From Rhodobacterales bacterium HKCCE4037 (GTDB taxonomy: Bacteria > Pseudomonadota > Alphaproteobacteria > Rhodobacterales > Rhodobacteraceae), in the NCBI GenBank assembly GCA_015689645.1, contig WVSM01000003.1, positions 398,295 to 462,294 of the forward strand: DNA of 64,000 nt. Reading direction: 5' to 3'. Under the pieces are notes generated by a model that saw nothing but the letters and a program-made list of their open reading frames with translations, made no database searches and was not told where the DNA came from. The stretch's first letter is position 1. Every line of letters starts with the position of its first letter. Made by a program: the position numbers and the translations under genes. Shown in pieces: positions 16,052-24,777 of the stretch.

Positions 16052-17977
16052 TCAGATTGCGCCGGCGTCCCGCAGGGCCTGCTCCGCTTCGGGATCGACC
16101 CACCAGAAATCGAGGAAACCGAGCGAATAGGGCGGAAGCTCCTCGGGGTAGCGATACAAGTCGTAATACGCGACCCAATGAGAGTCGTTATACCATTGGC
16201 CGACGCGGATGACCCGGTCGCGCAGCACCCGGTCGAGCGCGCGGACGGCCACGTCGAGTTCTTCCCGCGTTTCCGTGGCAATCACCGCCTCGATCAATGC
16301 GTCGACGCCCTCGTCTGCAAGGCCAGGCACGTTGAACAGGCTCTCGTCCGCGCCAAGCGAACCGAAATACTGGCGCAGACCCGAACCGGGCTCGTATCCC
16401 ATCGCGAAATGATCGGTGATCATGTCGAAGTCCGCATCGCGCTGGCGCTGCTGCTCCTGCGCGTTGTCGACCCGGCTCATGGAGGCATTCACGCCGATGG
16501 CGCGCAGGTTCTCGACGTAGGGGTTGATGATCCGGTCGAACAGCGGCGACGAATTCAGGAATTCGACGTCCAGCGTCTGACCCGCCTCGTTGCGCAGCAA
16601 ACCGTCATCGCTCGGCACCCAGCCCGCTTCCTCCAGGAGCGCCAGCGCGCGGCGCGATTGGCGACGATCCAACGCTCGCTCGGGGCTCGACTCGGGGACG
16701 GTGAACGCTTCCTCTGTGAAGACCGTTTCGGGAAGCTGGTCGCGGAATTGCTCAAGCAACGCCAGCTCTTCACCCTCGGGCAGGCCCTCGGCCTCCATCC
16801 AGGTGTTTTCCCAGAAGCTGACGACTGGCGAATAGAGACCGTAGAACAGCGTCTCGTTGGTCCACTCAAAGTTGAACATATGCGCCAGCGCGCGGCGCAC
16901 GCGGACGTCCTGGAACTGCGGACGGCGCAGGTTGATCATGAAGGACTGGCCGCTGGCGATGGTGCCGTCCGGCAGCTCCTCCTGGATGACGGTGCCGTCT
17001 TCCAGCGCCGGGAAATCGTAATTGTTGGCCCAGGCCTGCGACGAGCTTTCCTGGCGGAACAGGTAATTCCCGGCGGTGAACCCTTCGAACGCGGCAAGGC
17101 TGTCGCCGTAATACTCGATGCGGATCGAGTCGAAATTGTTGCGGCCCTGCGTGATCCACAGATCTTCGCCCCAGTAGTCGCGGTTCCGCGTGTAGACGAC
17201 GCGCTGTCCCGGCTCGACCTCACCCAGAACGTAGGGACCGGAGCCCACCAGCGGTTCCAGCCGGCTGTCCTCGAACGACAGGCCCGAGGCTTCGTGGCTG
17301 GCCTGGCTGAACACCGGCAGGCCACCGGCGCTCTGGATCCGGTCGCGCAGCGGGGAATCGGGGTTGAAATCGAAGCGGATGCGCCGATCGTCCAGCACTT
17401 CGGCGCTGGCGATGGTGTTGGGGATGTTCGCGCGGAAAGACGGCAGCCCCTCGTCGCGCAGGATCTCGTAGGAGAACATCACGTCCTGCGCCGTCATCGG
17501 CGTGCCGTCCGAGAAGGTGACGTTGTCGCGCAAGGTGAAGATCACATAGGACCGATCCTCGGGATAGGCGAATTCCTCGCACAACAGGCAATAGGCCGAC
17601 CCGATTTCGTCCGCAGTGCCTTCCAGCATCGCCTCGAAGAAGATTGACGACAGAACCGCGGGGCGGCCGATGCGCGAATAGGGATGCATCGAGTCGAAAG
17701 AGCCAGAGGACCATGAGAACGACATCTCGCCGCCCTGTGGCGCGTCCGGGTTGACGTAGTCGAGATGCGGACTGTCGGGGCCGTAGCGCAATTCGCCGAA
17801 GGTCGAGATGCCGTAGGTGTGGATCAGGCCATCTTCGCCGACCTCCTGCGCATCGCTTGCAAACGTGCCGAGCGCCAGAACCAGCGCGGCACCAGCCAAC
17901 GGCAGGGTCAGCGCGCCCCATCGGCGGGCATGGTCTTCGTTTGCGCTGACGACTCTGGCTTCGCTCCGGTCCTGCAT
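16052..17977 (-). CDS. yejA: YejA-type periplasmic peptide-binding protein
   Basis: A 641-residue family 5 extracellular solute-binding protein. A rather long N-region precedes a hydrophobic segment (about residues 24-42) ending ...FASDAQE, a likely signal peptide with cleavage near residue 43. The body has the oligopeptide-binder pattern (LRDNVTFSDGTPMTAQDV; NRDYWGEDLW). YejA homologues bind oligopeptides and peptide antibiotics such as microcin C. First gene of yejABEF; the 210-bp gap to the cytochrome gene (17978-18187) holds its promoter region and the cytochrome terminator. Confidence 0.9.
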   Translation of the reverse strand: MQDRSEARVVSANEDHARRWGALTLPLAGAALVLALGTFASDAQEVGEDGLIHTYGISTFGELRYGPDSPHLDYVNPDAPQGGEMSFSWSSGSFDSMHPYSRIGRPAVLSSIFFEAMLEGTADEIGSAYCLLCEEFAYPEDRSYVIFTLRDNVTFSDGTPMTAQDVMFSYEILRDEGLPSFRANIPNTIASAEVLDDRRIRFDFNPDSPLRDRIQSAGGLPVFSQASHEASGLSFEDSRLEPLVGSGPYVLGEVEPGQRVVYTRNRDYWGEDLWITQGRNNFDSIRIEYYGDSLAAFEGFTAGNYLFRQESSSQAWANNYDFPALEDGTVIQEELPDGTIASGQSFMINLRRPQFQDVRVRRALAHMFNFEWTNETLFYGLYSPVVSFWENTWMEAEGLPEGEELALLEQFRDQLPETVFTEEAFTVPESSPERALDRRQSRRALALLEEAGWVPSDDGLLRNEAGQTLDVEFLNSSPLFDRIINPYVENLRAIGVNASMSRVDNAQEQQRQRDADFDMITDHFAMGYEPGSGLRQYFGSLGADESLFNVPGLADEGVDALIEAVIATETREELDVAVRALDRVLRDRVIRVGQWYNDSHWVAYYDLYRYPEELPPYSLGFLDFWWVDPEAEQALRDAGAI

Positions 17978-18127
17978 CTAAACCTCCGCTTCTGTGGGTC
18001 CGTGACCGCGTTTCCGCGCCACCTGCCATTATTATGGGTCACACGACGTTAGTGACCACCCCGCCCCCGGTTCAAGTTGAGATTCCGTGATCGGCGGTGA
18101 TCGACCTAAGATTCCGGGAGATTCCGC

Positions 18128-18162
18128 ACAAAATGAAAGCGCCGCCCCAACGGGACGGCGCC
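18128..18162 (-). terminator. Rho-independent terminator of the cytochrome c gene
   Basis: Bases 18139-18148 and 18152-18161 form a ten-position stem with one mismatch and a three-base loop. On the minus strand it is followed by TTTCATTTTGTG. It begins 26 bases after the stop of the cytochrome gene. Confidence 0.75.
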
Positions 18163-18187
18163 TTGTTCAGTCGTCGGACGAGAGCGC

Positions 18188-18709
18188 TTACTGCTGCGTC
18201 TCGAGATAGGCGATCAGGTTCGCGCGATCCTCGATATCGCTCATGCCCGGATAGGACATCGCGGTGCCCGGGGCCCAGGTGCGCGGGTTCTCGATGAAAT
18301 GCGAGATATTTTCCGGCGTCCAGGTCTGATCGCTCATGCCTGCAAGTGTGTCCGAGTAGTCGAAGCCGTCGGCGGAGGCGATCTGACGGCCGACAACGCC
18401 AACGAGGTATGGGCCGACACCGTTCTGACCGGCGTTCAGTGCGTGGCAGGACGAACACTGGCGCCAGAGCCGTTCGCCCGCACCCGCATCGGCGCTTGCG
18501 AACACTTCCTCGAACGGAACCTCGGGTTCTGCCTCGGCAGGTTCACCGCTGTCCTCGGCGATTTCGACGCGATAGCCGCTGACGTGATCCTCGTCGTGGT
18601 GCTGGTCGACGTTGTAAAGGCCCTCTGCGGCCCAACCGCCCAGGAGGAACACCAGAAGTGCCGCGCAAAGTGCGCCGGCGGCCTTGGTGATGGTCATCGT
18701 GTCAAACAT
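18188..18709 (-). CDS. Membrane-anchored class I cytochrome c
   Basis: A 173-residue protein with an uncleaved N-terminal anchor (about residues 8-30), an acidic Pro/Glu-rich linker (about 47-68) and one cytochrome c domain with CSSCH (residues 85-89). The axial methionine is Met151 or Met156 (PGTAMSYPGM). This architecture matches cytochrome cy / c552 (CycM) of Rhodobacter and Paracoccus, which carries electrons from the bc1 complex to the terminal oxidases. It is monocistronic, divergent from pheA and has its own terminator. Whether it feeds the cbb3 oxidase encoded nearby is inference. Confidence 0.85.
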   Translation of the reverse strand: MFDTMTITKAAGALCAALLVFLLGGWAAEGLYNVDQHHDEDHVSGYRVEIAEDSGEPAEAEPEVPFEEVFASADAGAGERLWRQCSSCHALNAGQNGVGPYLVGVVGRQIASADGFDYSDTLAGMSDQTWTPENISHFIENPRTWAPGTAMSYPGMSDIEDRANLIAYLETQQ

Positions 18710-18820
18710 GTCGGCTCCGCATGAACTGTCGCTCGTTGGCGGCTATCTATTGTGTTCCTTTGGGCCATGGCAAGGTGTAGGGAGCGCGACGAAACGCCCT
18801 TTTCTGAGACGGATTGCCCC

Positions 18821-19651
18821 ATGACGGACCGCATCGCCTTCCAAGGAGAACCCGGAGCCTACTCGCACCAGGCCTGCGCCGAAGCCCGTCCGGGGCTTGA
18901 GGCGCTGCCCTGCGCGACCTTTGAAGACGTGATCGAGGCGGTGCGGTCGGGCGAAGCCGTCCAGGCGATGCTGCCCGTCGAGAACTCCACTTACGGGCGC
19001 GTGGCCGACATTCACCGACTGTTGCCGGAAAGCGGGCTGCATATCGTCGACGAGGCTTTCGTGCGGGTTCACATCAACCTTCTGGCGGTGCCGGGCGCCA
19101 AGCTGGAGGACGTGAAGGAGGCGCATTCGCACCTTGTTCTGTTGCCGCAATGTGGCGCCTTCCTGCGCAAGCACGGCATCACCGGCCGCGTCAGCCCCGA
19201 CAACGCGCGCGCCGCCCGAGACGTGGCGGAATGGGGCGACACGTCCAAGGCGGCGCTGGCCTCGGAACTGGCGGGCGAGATCTACGGGCTCGACGTGCTG
19301 GCGCGCCATATCGAGGATCACGACCGCAACACCACGCGGTTCCTGGTGATGGCGCGCGAGGCCGACATGACGCGGCGGTCCGATCACATGATGACCACCT
19401 TCGTGTTCCGCGTCCGCAACATTCCCGCCGCGCTCTACAAGGCGATGGGCGGGTTCGCGACGAATGGCGTGAACATGACCAAGCTCGAATCCTACATGGT
19501 CGGCGGGCATTTCACGGCAACGCAGTTCTACGCCGATATCGAGGGTCACCCGGATGACCGGAACGTTCAACTGGCGCTGGACGAGCTGGGATACTTCACG
19601 AGCGAGCTGAAAATCCTCGGCACCTACCCGGCGGACCCGGCGCGGGACTGA
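18821..19651 (+). CDS. pheA: Prephenate dehydratase
   Basis: A 276-residue monofunctional enzyme. The catalytic domain begins IAFQGEPGAYSHQA and contains the TTRF motif (RNTTRFLVM) that carries the essential Thr; a C-terminal ACT domain follows (about residues 195-270). It converts prephenate to phenylpyruvate in phenylalanine synthesis. The ACT domain has ESYM where E. coli PheA has the Phe-binding ESRP, a variant I associate with alphaproteobacterial enzymes. The frame opens at 18752, but the ATG at 18821 gives the canonical N-terminus. No chorismate mutase domain. Confidence 0.92.
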   Translation: MTDRIAFQGEPGAYSHQACAEARPGLEALPCATFEDVIEAVRSGEAVQAMLPVENSTYGRVADIHRLLPESGLHIVDEAFVRVHINLLAVPGAKLEDVKEAHSHLVLLPQCGAFLRKHGITGRVSPDNARAARDVAEWGDTSKAALASELAGEIYGLDVLARHIEDHDRNTTRFLVMAREADMTRRSDHMMTTFVFRVRNIPAALYKAMGGFATNGVNMTKLESYMVGGHFTATQFYADIEGHPDDRNVQLALDELGYFTSELKILGTYPADPARD

Positions 19652-19655
19652 GAGA

Positions 19656-19730
19656 GTGTGCAAGGTTGCACACGCATATCAAGTCCTTGAATACACTCAA
19701 ATTCCCGATTTCGTTAATCTGGCTTTAACG
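19656..19730 (+). promoter_or_regulatory. Composite element: 16-bp palindrome plus TTAA-N7-TTAA box (copy 1)
   Basis: TGTGCAA-GG-TTGCACA (19657-19672) is followed by TCAAGT, TGAA, CTC and, 54 bases from the palindrome start, TCGTTAA. The last part lies in TTAA-TCTGGCT-TTAAC (19714-19729), the spacing of a CtrA-type site. It starts five bases after the pheA stop; the next gene is on the opposite strand. A very similar element is at 51023-51095. Function is unknown. Confidence 0.5.
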
Positions 19731-19765
19731 GAATCCCGACCCCTGTTACTGCCTCGAAAGCGGCC

Positions 19766-20533
19766 CTACCCCGGCGCGCGTTCGGCCCATCCGGCGAAGA
19801 TGCGTTCAAGAAACACAACAAAATAGAACAGCACGATGCCGAGCGCGGCCATGGCGAAGAGGACGGCGAACATCAGGGGATAGTCGCCGTTGATCCGCCC
19901 GCTGTCGAAAAGGTCGCCGAGACCGCGACCATGGGGCGAGACGATCTCCATCAGGTTGGTTCCGATGAAGGCCAGCGTTACAGCGACTTTCAGGGCGCCG
20001 AAGAACTCGGGCAGGGTCTTGGGCAGCGCGATTTTCCAGAAGATCGTGAAGTTGGACGCGCCGAGCGAGCGCAGGATGTCGCGGTATTCGGGCTCCAGCG
20101 TGCTGAGGCCGATGGAGACGGACACGGCGATTGGGAAGAACGAGATCATGAAGGCGATCAGGATCGTGTTGAAATCGTGCTGGCCCACGAACATCAGCGC
20201 GACGATGGGCACGACGGTCGCCTTCGGGATGGCGTTGAACCCCACGAGGATCGGGTAGAGCCCTTCGCGGGCGAAGCGTGAGAAGCCCATGATCATGCCG
20301 ATCAGCGTGCCGACGATCACTGCAAGGCCGAGGCCCACGACGGTGCGCCAGAGGGTCTCCCAGCTTTTCTCGACGAACAGATCGGCGAACCGGATGTAGC
20401 GCGGGATCAGGTCGGAGGGGCTGGCCATCCGGAAATCGGGCAGGTCGTTGTACCAGACCAGAAACTCCCAAATCCCCAGAATCCCTACGATAAACACGAC
20501 GGGCGCGACGATCTTGCGGGTGCTGTCGTTCAT
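19766..20533 (-). CDS. ABC transporter permease (SsuC/ThiX-type)
   Basis: A 255-residue permease with about six helices and the BPD_transp_1 coupling region (YRDILRSLGASNFTIFWKIALPKTLP). The family (SsuC/TauC/ThiX/RutX-like) partners an NMT1/SsuA-type binding protein and one ATPase, which is the gene set here. The longest frame begins at 20866, but the ATG at 20533 overlaps the ATPase stop (ATGA) and gives the normal N-terminus. Substrate is not deducible: aliphatic sulfonates, thiamine precursors and nitrogenous bases are all possible. Confidence 0.85.
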   Translation of the reverse strand: MNDSTRKIVAPVVFIVGILGIWEFLVWYNDLPDFRMASPSDLIPRYIRFADLFVEKSWETLWRTVVGLGLAVIVGTLIGMIMGFSRFAREGLYPILVGFNAIPKATVVPIVALMFVGQHDFNTILIAFMISFFPIAVSVSIGLSTLEPEYRDILRSLGASNFTIFWKIALPKTLPEFFGALKVAVTLAFIGTNLMEIVSPHGRGLGDLFDSGRINGDYPLMFAVLFAMAALGIVLFYFVVFLERIFAGWAERAPG

Positions 20534-21405
20534 TGCATCGCCCCCGGCGTGGTGGCTTTCACGCCGCGCTGGCCCGGTGCGGGGTCGGGCGGCGGCGGGG
20601 CTGCGCCTTCGTTTTCGGCGGGGTGGCGTCCCTGCGCGATCTGAATCTGCTCGCGCAGCGTGGCGAGCATCTCGGCGGCTTTGGGCGTGTAGAGATCGTC
20701 GAGTGCGCGCTTGCCCGGAATATCCACGTCCATCACGTATTGCGCGTGGGCTGGTCTGCCAGACAGAACAATGACCTGGTCCGCGAGGAACACGGATTCG
20801 CGCAGGTCGTGGGTGATGAGGAGGCAGGTGAACGGCTCCTCCTCGCGCAGATCGTGCATGGTGCACCAGAGGTCTTCGCGGGTGAAGGCGTCGAGGGCGC
20901 CGAAGGGTTCGTCGAGGATGAGGACGTCGGGCTTGTGGATGATCGACCGGCAGAGGGAGGCGCGCTGGCGCATGCCGCCGGACAGCTCCGAAGGGCGTTT
21001 GTTTTCAAAACCTTGCAGGCCAACCAGCTCTAGCAGGTGCATCGCGCGGTCGCGGGCCTGTGCCTTCGTCATGGGGTTCTTCACGATCTCCATGGGCAGG
21101 AGAATGTTGTCCATGATCGTGCGCCATTCGAGAAGAACCGGGTTCTGGAACGCCATACCCACCGTGGGCCGGGGGGACGTAACCTTCTGATCATGCAGCC
21201 AAACCTCGCCCTTGTTCGGCTTCATCAGGCCGGAGACCAGCCGCGTCAGGGTGGACTTGCCGCAGCCCGACGGGCCGACGACGGCGCAGAAGGTATTCTC
21301 GGGGATCGAGAGGGTCAGCGCGTCCAGCACGGGCAGCGGCCCGGCCTTCGTCGTATAGGCATGGGTGACCGATTTCAGCTCGATCATGGGGGCGGTGGCG
21401 GACAT
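20530..21405 (-). CDS. ABC transporter ATP-binding protein (SsuB/ThiZ-type)
   Basis: A 291-residue ATPase with Walker A GPSGCGKST, Q-loop FQNP, signature LSGGM, Walker B LILDEPFGALD and switch His (ITHD). It belongs to the nitrate/sulfonate/taurine importer ATPases. A Pro/Ala-rich tail extends the C-terminus. The start at 21405 has GAAGG about seven bases upstream; the frame opens further up at 21450 without a better site. It shares four bases with the permease gene and follows the binding-protein gene after a hairpin-containing gap. Confidence 0.88.
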   Translation of the reverse strand: MSATAPMIELKSVTHAYTTKAGPLPVLDALTLSIPENTFCAVVGPSGCGKSTLTRLVSGLMKPNKGEVWLHDQKVTSPRPTVGMAFQNPVLLEWRTIMDNILLPMEIVKNPMTKAQARDRAMHLLELVGLQGFENKRPSELSGGMRQRASLCRSIIHKPDVLILDEPFGALDAFTREDLWCTMHDLREEEPFTCLLITHDLRESVFLADQVIVLSGRPAHAQYVMDVDIPGKRALDDLYTPKAAEMLATLREQIQIAQGRHPAENEGAAPPPPDPAPGQRGVKATTPGAMQ

Positions 21406-21470
21406 GGACGGGCCTTCCCTTCGGGCCGCGCGAGGCGCGTTTCGGCCCATAACGATCCTGTAGTGATCCC

Positions 21471-21519
21471 GTAGTTATTCCGTAACTACAGCGAAATGCC
21501 CGACCGATGGCCGGGCATT
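21471..21519 (-). terminator. Intercistronic hairpins between binding-protein and ATPase genes
   Basis: AATGCCCG (21495-21502) pairs with CGGGCATT (21512-21519), and GTAGTTA (21471-21477) pairs with TAACTAC (21483-21489). They sit 27 bases or more after the binding-protein stop and before the ATPase gene. A partial terminator or 3'-end protector that raises binding-protein mRNA over the rest is the likely role. Confidence 0.55.
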
Positions 21520-21545
21520 CCGAATTCAGTGCGCAAAAGGCACGC

Positions 21546-22565
21546 TCATTCCGGCGCGATCATCAGCACGTCGCCTTCGGGGAGGTAGGCGTCGGTGAAG
21601 TAGGCTTCGGCGTCGATCTCGCCCTGGAACTCGTAAGTCAGGGTCAGCTGTTCGAGGGACGTCGCGAAACGCTCTGGGTCGATGTTGCCGAGACCGTTCT
21701 CGATCACCCAGGGGGTCAGGATGTTGCCGTCGATGGCAATCTCCAGCCGGCGCTGCTCTAGCTCCACGTCGCCGGCGGGGTTGCGGTCGATCACGGCGGC
21801 GGCGCCTGCAGCCGGGTCGGCCACGGCGGCGGCCACGCCTTGCGCCACGGCGGTCAGGAAGCCGGTCACGATCTCGGGGTTCGCCTCGGCGAAGTCGGTG
21901 TTGACGATGATGGCGTTGCCGTAAAGCTCCACCCCGTGATCGGCGAACATGATGGTGGTGATGTCATCCTCGGGGATGCCGAGTTGGGCGAGCGAAAGGA
22001 AGGACGAGAAGTTGAAGCCGGTCACGCTGTCGACATTGCCTTCGGCCAGCATCGGTTCGCGGGTGGGGAAGCCCACCGGCTCGACCGTGATGGTGGAGAC
22101 GTCGATGCCGTTCACCTCGGCCAAGATCGGGAACTGCGCCCATGCGCCATCGGGGGGCGGCGCGCCGAGGATCGAGCCTTCGAGGTCTTCGATACCGGAA
22201 ATGCCCTGGCTGACGCGGCCCACGATCGAGAATGGCGGCACGTCGTAGATCATCATGACGGCGGTCACGGGCGCGTCGGGGTTCTGGTCGAGGAACCGGA
22301 TCAGCGAGTTGATGTCGGCGAAACCGAGGGGGAAGGCCCCCGAGGCGACCTTGGGCAGCGCATCGAGGGAGCCCTGGCCAGCGGTGATTTCCACGTTCAG
22401 GCCCTGTTCCGCGAAATAGCCGTTGTCGACGGCGAGGAAGTAGGGCGCGGAGGGACCTTCGAAGCGCCAGTCGAGCGCGAAGGCGATATCGGTGTCCTGC
22501 GCGGCCAGCGGCGTGGCGGCAAGAACGGCCCCCGCCAGCGCGGCGGGCAGAATGCGAGTGAACAC
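21546..22565 (-). CDS. ABC transporter substrate-binding protein (NMT1/SsuA-like)
   Basis: A 339-residue periplasmic protein with a cleavable signal (MFTRILPAALAGAVLAATPLAAQ, cut near residue 22) and the NMT1/THI5-like pattern: FALDWRFEGPSAPYFLAVDNGYFAEQGLNVEI, then GSLDALPKVASGAFPLGFAD. The family covers binders of pyrimidine or thiamine precursors, sulfonates and taurine; the bound compound cannot be told from sequence. The start codon is GTG at 22565 with AAGGAG upstream. It leads the binding protein-ATPase-permease operon. I checked its 160-bp upstream gap by eye for a TPP riboswitch and saw none. Confidence 0.85.
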   Translation of the reverse strand: MFTRILPAALAGAVLAATPLAAQDTDIAFALDWRFEGPSAPYFLAVDNGYFAEQGLNVEITAGQGSLDALPKVASGAFPLGFADINSLIRFLDQNPDAPVTAVMMIYDVPPFSIVGRVSQGISGIEDLEGSILGAPPPDGAWAQFPILAEVNGIDVSTITVEPVGFPTREPMLAEGNVDSVTGFNFSSFLSLAQLGIPEDDITTIMFADHGVELYGNAIIVNTDFAEANPEIVTGFLTAVAQGVAAAVADPAAGAAAVIDRNPAGDVELEQRRLEIAIDGNILTPWVIENGLGNIDPERFATSLEQLTLTYEFQGEIDAEAYFTDAYLPEGDVLMIAPE

Positions 22566-22725
22566 TTTGGTGTCTCCTTGTTAAGTCCCTGTCTCGGGCT
22601 GCGCCTCAGTGGTGGGGCTGGACGCGGTGGCGTCAATGCAGGCAGGCCCGGCGCGCCTATCCGGAGCACAGGTTGCGCGATTCCGGGCAGTTTTGCACGT
22701 TTTTTGTGCGAGCGGAGAAAGCTGC

Positions 22726-24621
22726 CTAAAGGTCGAGCAGGTAGCGCGCGAATCCGTTGGATTGCGGCGCCTCGCCGAGGGGCCTCAGCCCGAGGTCATC
22801 GAGACGCGCAGGATGGTCCGCGGCGGCGGGACCGGTTTCGAAAATGATTTGTGTGCCACCGGGCGGCGCAAGCGTGAAGGTCGGCTCGATGTCGGGGGCG
22901 TACGGCGCTCCGGCGTCGCTGAGATACTGGGCAATCGCATCCCGAACCGAGCCATGGGGCGCGGAGATGACCTGGGCGGAGGTGGCGGCCGCGACGTTGC
23001 CACCGCCGGCGGCGCGGTAGGAATTGGTCACGACGAGCATCTGGTCGTCGGGGCGCACCGGGCGTCCGTCGGCGAAGCGCAGGTCGCGGATGCGCTGCGC
23101 CTGCGGGTCGGTCACCATGCCGTCGGCATCGGTGCGCGCGGGCTGGCTTGGGTCGATGACGTAGCGCAGCCCGGTGATGCGGTCGAAATTGTAGGGCGCG
23201 AAATCGTGGTCGATCAGGAATTGCGGCCCCTGGGCATCGGGGTCGATGCGCCGGTAGATCGAGGCGCAGCGTTCCAACCACTCCCTGATCCCGGCCCCGT
23301 CGACGCGCAGCACGCAAAGCGCGTTGGGATAGATGTAGAGGTCAGCGGCATGGCGCAGCTTGATCTCTCCGGCCGGGATGTTCGTGAAGTTCTCCGGTCC
23401 CGCGCGGCCACCGGCACGGAACGGGGCGGCCGCCGACAGGATCGGCAGATGCGCAAGATCCGGGCGGGACGCGAGCAGGCGGGCGGCGGCGGCGCGCTGT
23501 GCGTCGGCCACCAATTGCGTCGCGGCACAGGGGGAGATCGTGGAGAACAGGGTTTCCAGCGGCACGGCAGAGGCCCCGAGCGGTTGGGCGACATATCTGC
23601 GCGCCGCGCGATGGGCGCTGACCATCTGCCGCCACAGATCCGGGTAGAGGGACGGAATGCCGCCGCGCGCGCGCTCCTCCCTCGGCAGGGTCCGGGGCGC
23701 GGCCGGGGTCGAGACCTGTCTGACTGCCACGCGCCAGCGTCCCTGCCGCTCCGCGTCGGGTTCGAGGGTCAGGTCCACCATCCCGACGTGGGCGCCGAAT
23801 GCACCCGGCTGGATGATCGCGGCACTGTCCTTGTCAGCGGGGAGGGCGGCGAGGCCGTGGGTGTGCCCGGCGACAACCACGTCGACATCGGCCAGTGCGG
23901 CGATCTGCATCGACACGTTCTCGGACCCGGGGGGAGCGTCAAGGCGACCCAGCCCGCTATGGCTCAGCGCCACGACGAGGTCGGCCCCGTCTTCCCTGAG
24001 GGCCCGCGCCTCGGTTCGGACCGCGTCGAGGATATCGCCGAACACCAGACGATCATCGACGAACCTGCGCGACCAGCTGGACACTTGCGGCGGCACCGCG
24101 CCGGTCACACCGATCCGCAGGGTCCGGCAGCGGCCCGCGCCATCCTTGAACGCGCGTTCGAGGATCTGCCGGCGCGGAAGAAAATCGCTGCCGTCCAGCC
24201 GCCGGGCATTCGCGACGACCACGGGAAAGGCCGCTGCGGACAGCGAGGTTTCGAGGAAGTCGATCCCGAAATCGAAATCGTGGTTGCCGAGGGTCGCGGC
24301 ATCGTAGCCGAGCGCGTTCATCGCCGTGATCATCGGGTTCGGTGCGCCGGCGGGCAGAATCTCGGCGACGGTGGCATCCGCGAGCGGTGTGCCTTCCAGG
24401 GTGTCGCCATTATCGAACAGCAGGGTGTTGGGGGCATCGGCGCGGGCGGCCTCGATCAGCTCGGCCAATTGCGCAAGTCCGGTTCCCGGCGCGCGCTTGT
24501 CCACGAAGTAATCGTGCGGCAGAAGATGCGCATGCAGATCCGTCGTGGCCAGAAGGCGCACCTGCACCTGATCCAGCCCCGCAGAAATTCCAGTTACCCG
24601 TGTCGGCCCATTCAGGGTCAT
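22726..24621 (-). CDS. CpdB-like 2',3'-cyclic-nucleotide 2'-phosphodiesterase / 3'-nucleotidase
   Basis: A 631-residue two-domain metallophosphoesterase. N-terminal metal ligands are ATTDLHAHL, DNGD, LGNHDFDFG and the C-proximal VVAGHTHG; the C-terminal 5'-nucleotidase domain has the substrate-loop motif TNSYRAAGGGN. CpdB enzymes hydrolyse 2',3'-cyclic and 3' nucleotides in the periplasm. No signal peptide is visible at this start (MTLNGPTRVTGISAG), which is odd for the family; either it is cytoplasmic or the export signal is elsewhere. It stands alone on the minus strand, divergent from nudC. Confidence 0.85.
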   Translation of the reverse strand: MTLNGPTRVTGISAGLDQVQVRLLATTDLHAHLLPHDYFVDKRAPGTGLAQLAELIEAARADAPNTLLFDNGDTLEGTPLADATVAEILPAGAPNPMITAMNALGYDAATLGNHDFDFGIDFLETSLSAAAFPVVVANARRLDGSDFLPRRQILERAFKDGAGRCRTLRIGVTGAVPPQVSSWSRRFVDDRLVFGDILDAVRTEARALREDGADLVVALSHSGLGRLDAPPGSENVSMQIAALADVDVVVAGHTHGLAALPADKDSAAIIQPGAFGAHVGMVDLTLEPDAERQGRWRVAVRQVSTPAAPRTLPREERARGGIPSLYPDLWRQMVSAHRAARRYVAQPLGASAVPLETLFSTISPCAATQLVADAQRAAAARLLASRPDLAHLPILSAAAPFRAGGRAGPENFTNIPAGEIKLRHAADLYIYPNALCVLRVDGAGIREWLERCASIYRRIDPDAQGPQFLIDHDFAPYNFDRITGLRYVIDPSQPARTDADGMVTDPQAQRIRDLRFADGRPVRPDDQMLVVTNSYRAAGGGNVAAATSAQVISAPHGSVRDAIAQYLSDAGAPYAPDIEPTFTLAPPGGTQIIFETGPAAADHPARLDDLGLRPLGEAPQSNGFARYLLDL

Positions 24622-24777
24622 GTTATTTGGCCCCAGCCAATTTTGGGATCAGACTGCCCTTGCCCGGCATTTCCCCGAAGAAAAAGCGTGCGATTTCAGG
24701 GCAAAATTCCTGCGCACAGGTATATTGTTGCCGTCCGGACATAGTCTTGGGTGGCTGATCTTGAAGGAAAGACCCTG

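Noticed and set aside
18097..18120. Possible FNR half-sites near the cytochrome c terminator
   Set aside because: GTGATC and GATCGAC do not form a TTGAT-N4-ATCAA box, and the position is downstream, not upstream, of the gene.
22566..22725. TPP riboswitch ahead of the NMT1-like binding protein
   Set aside because: The conserved CTGAGA and ACC...GAACCTGAT blocks are absent on either strand, so a thiamine link is not supported.
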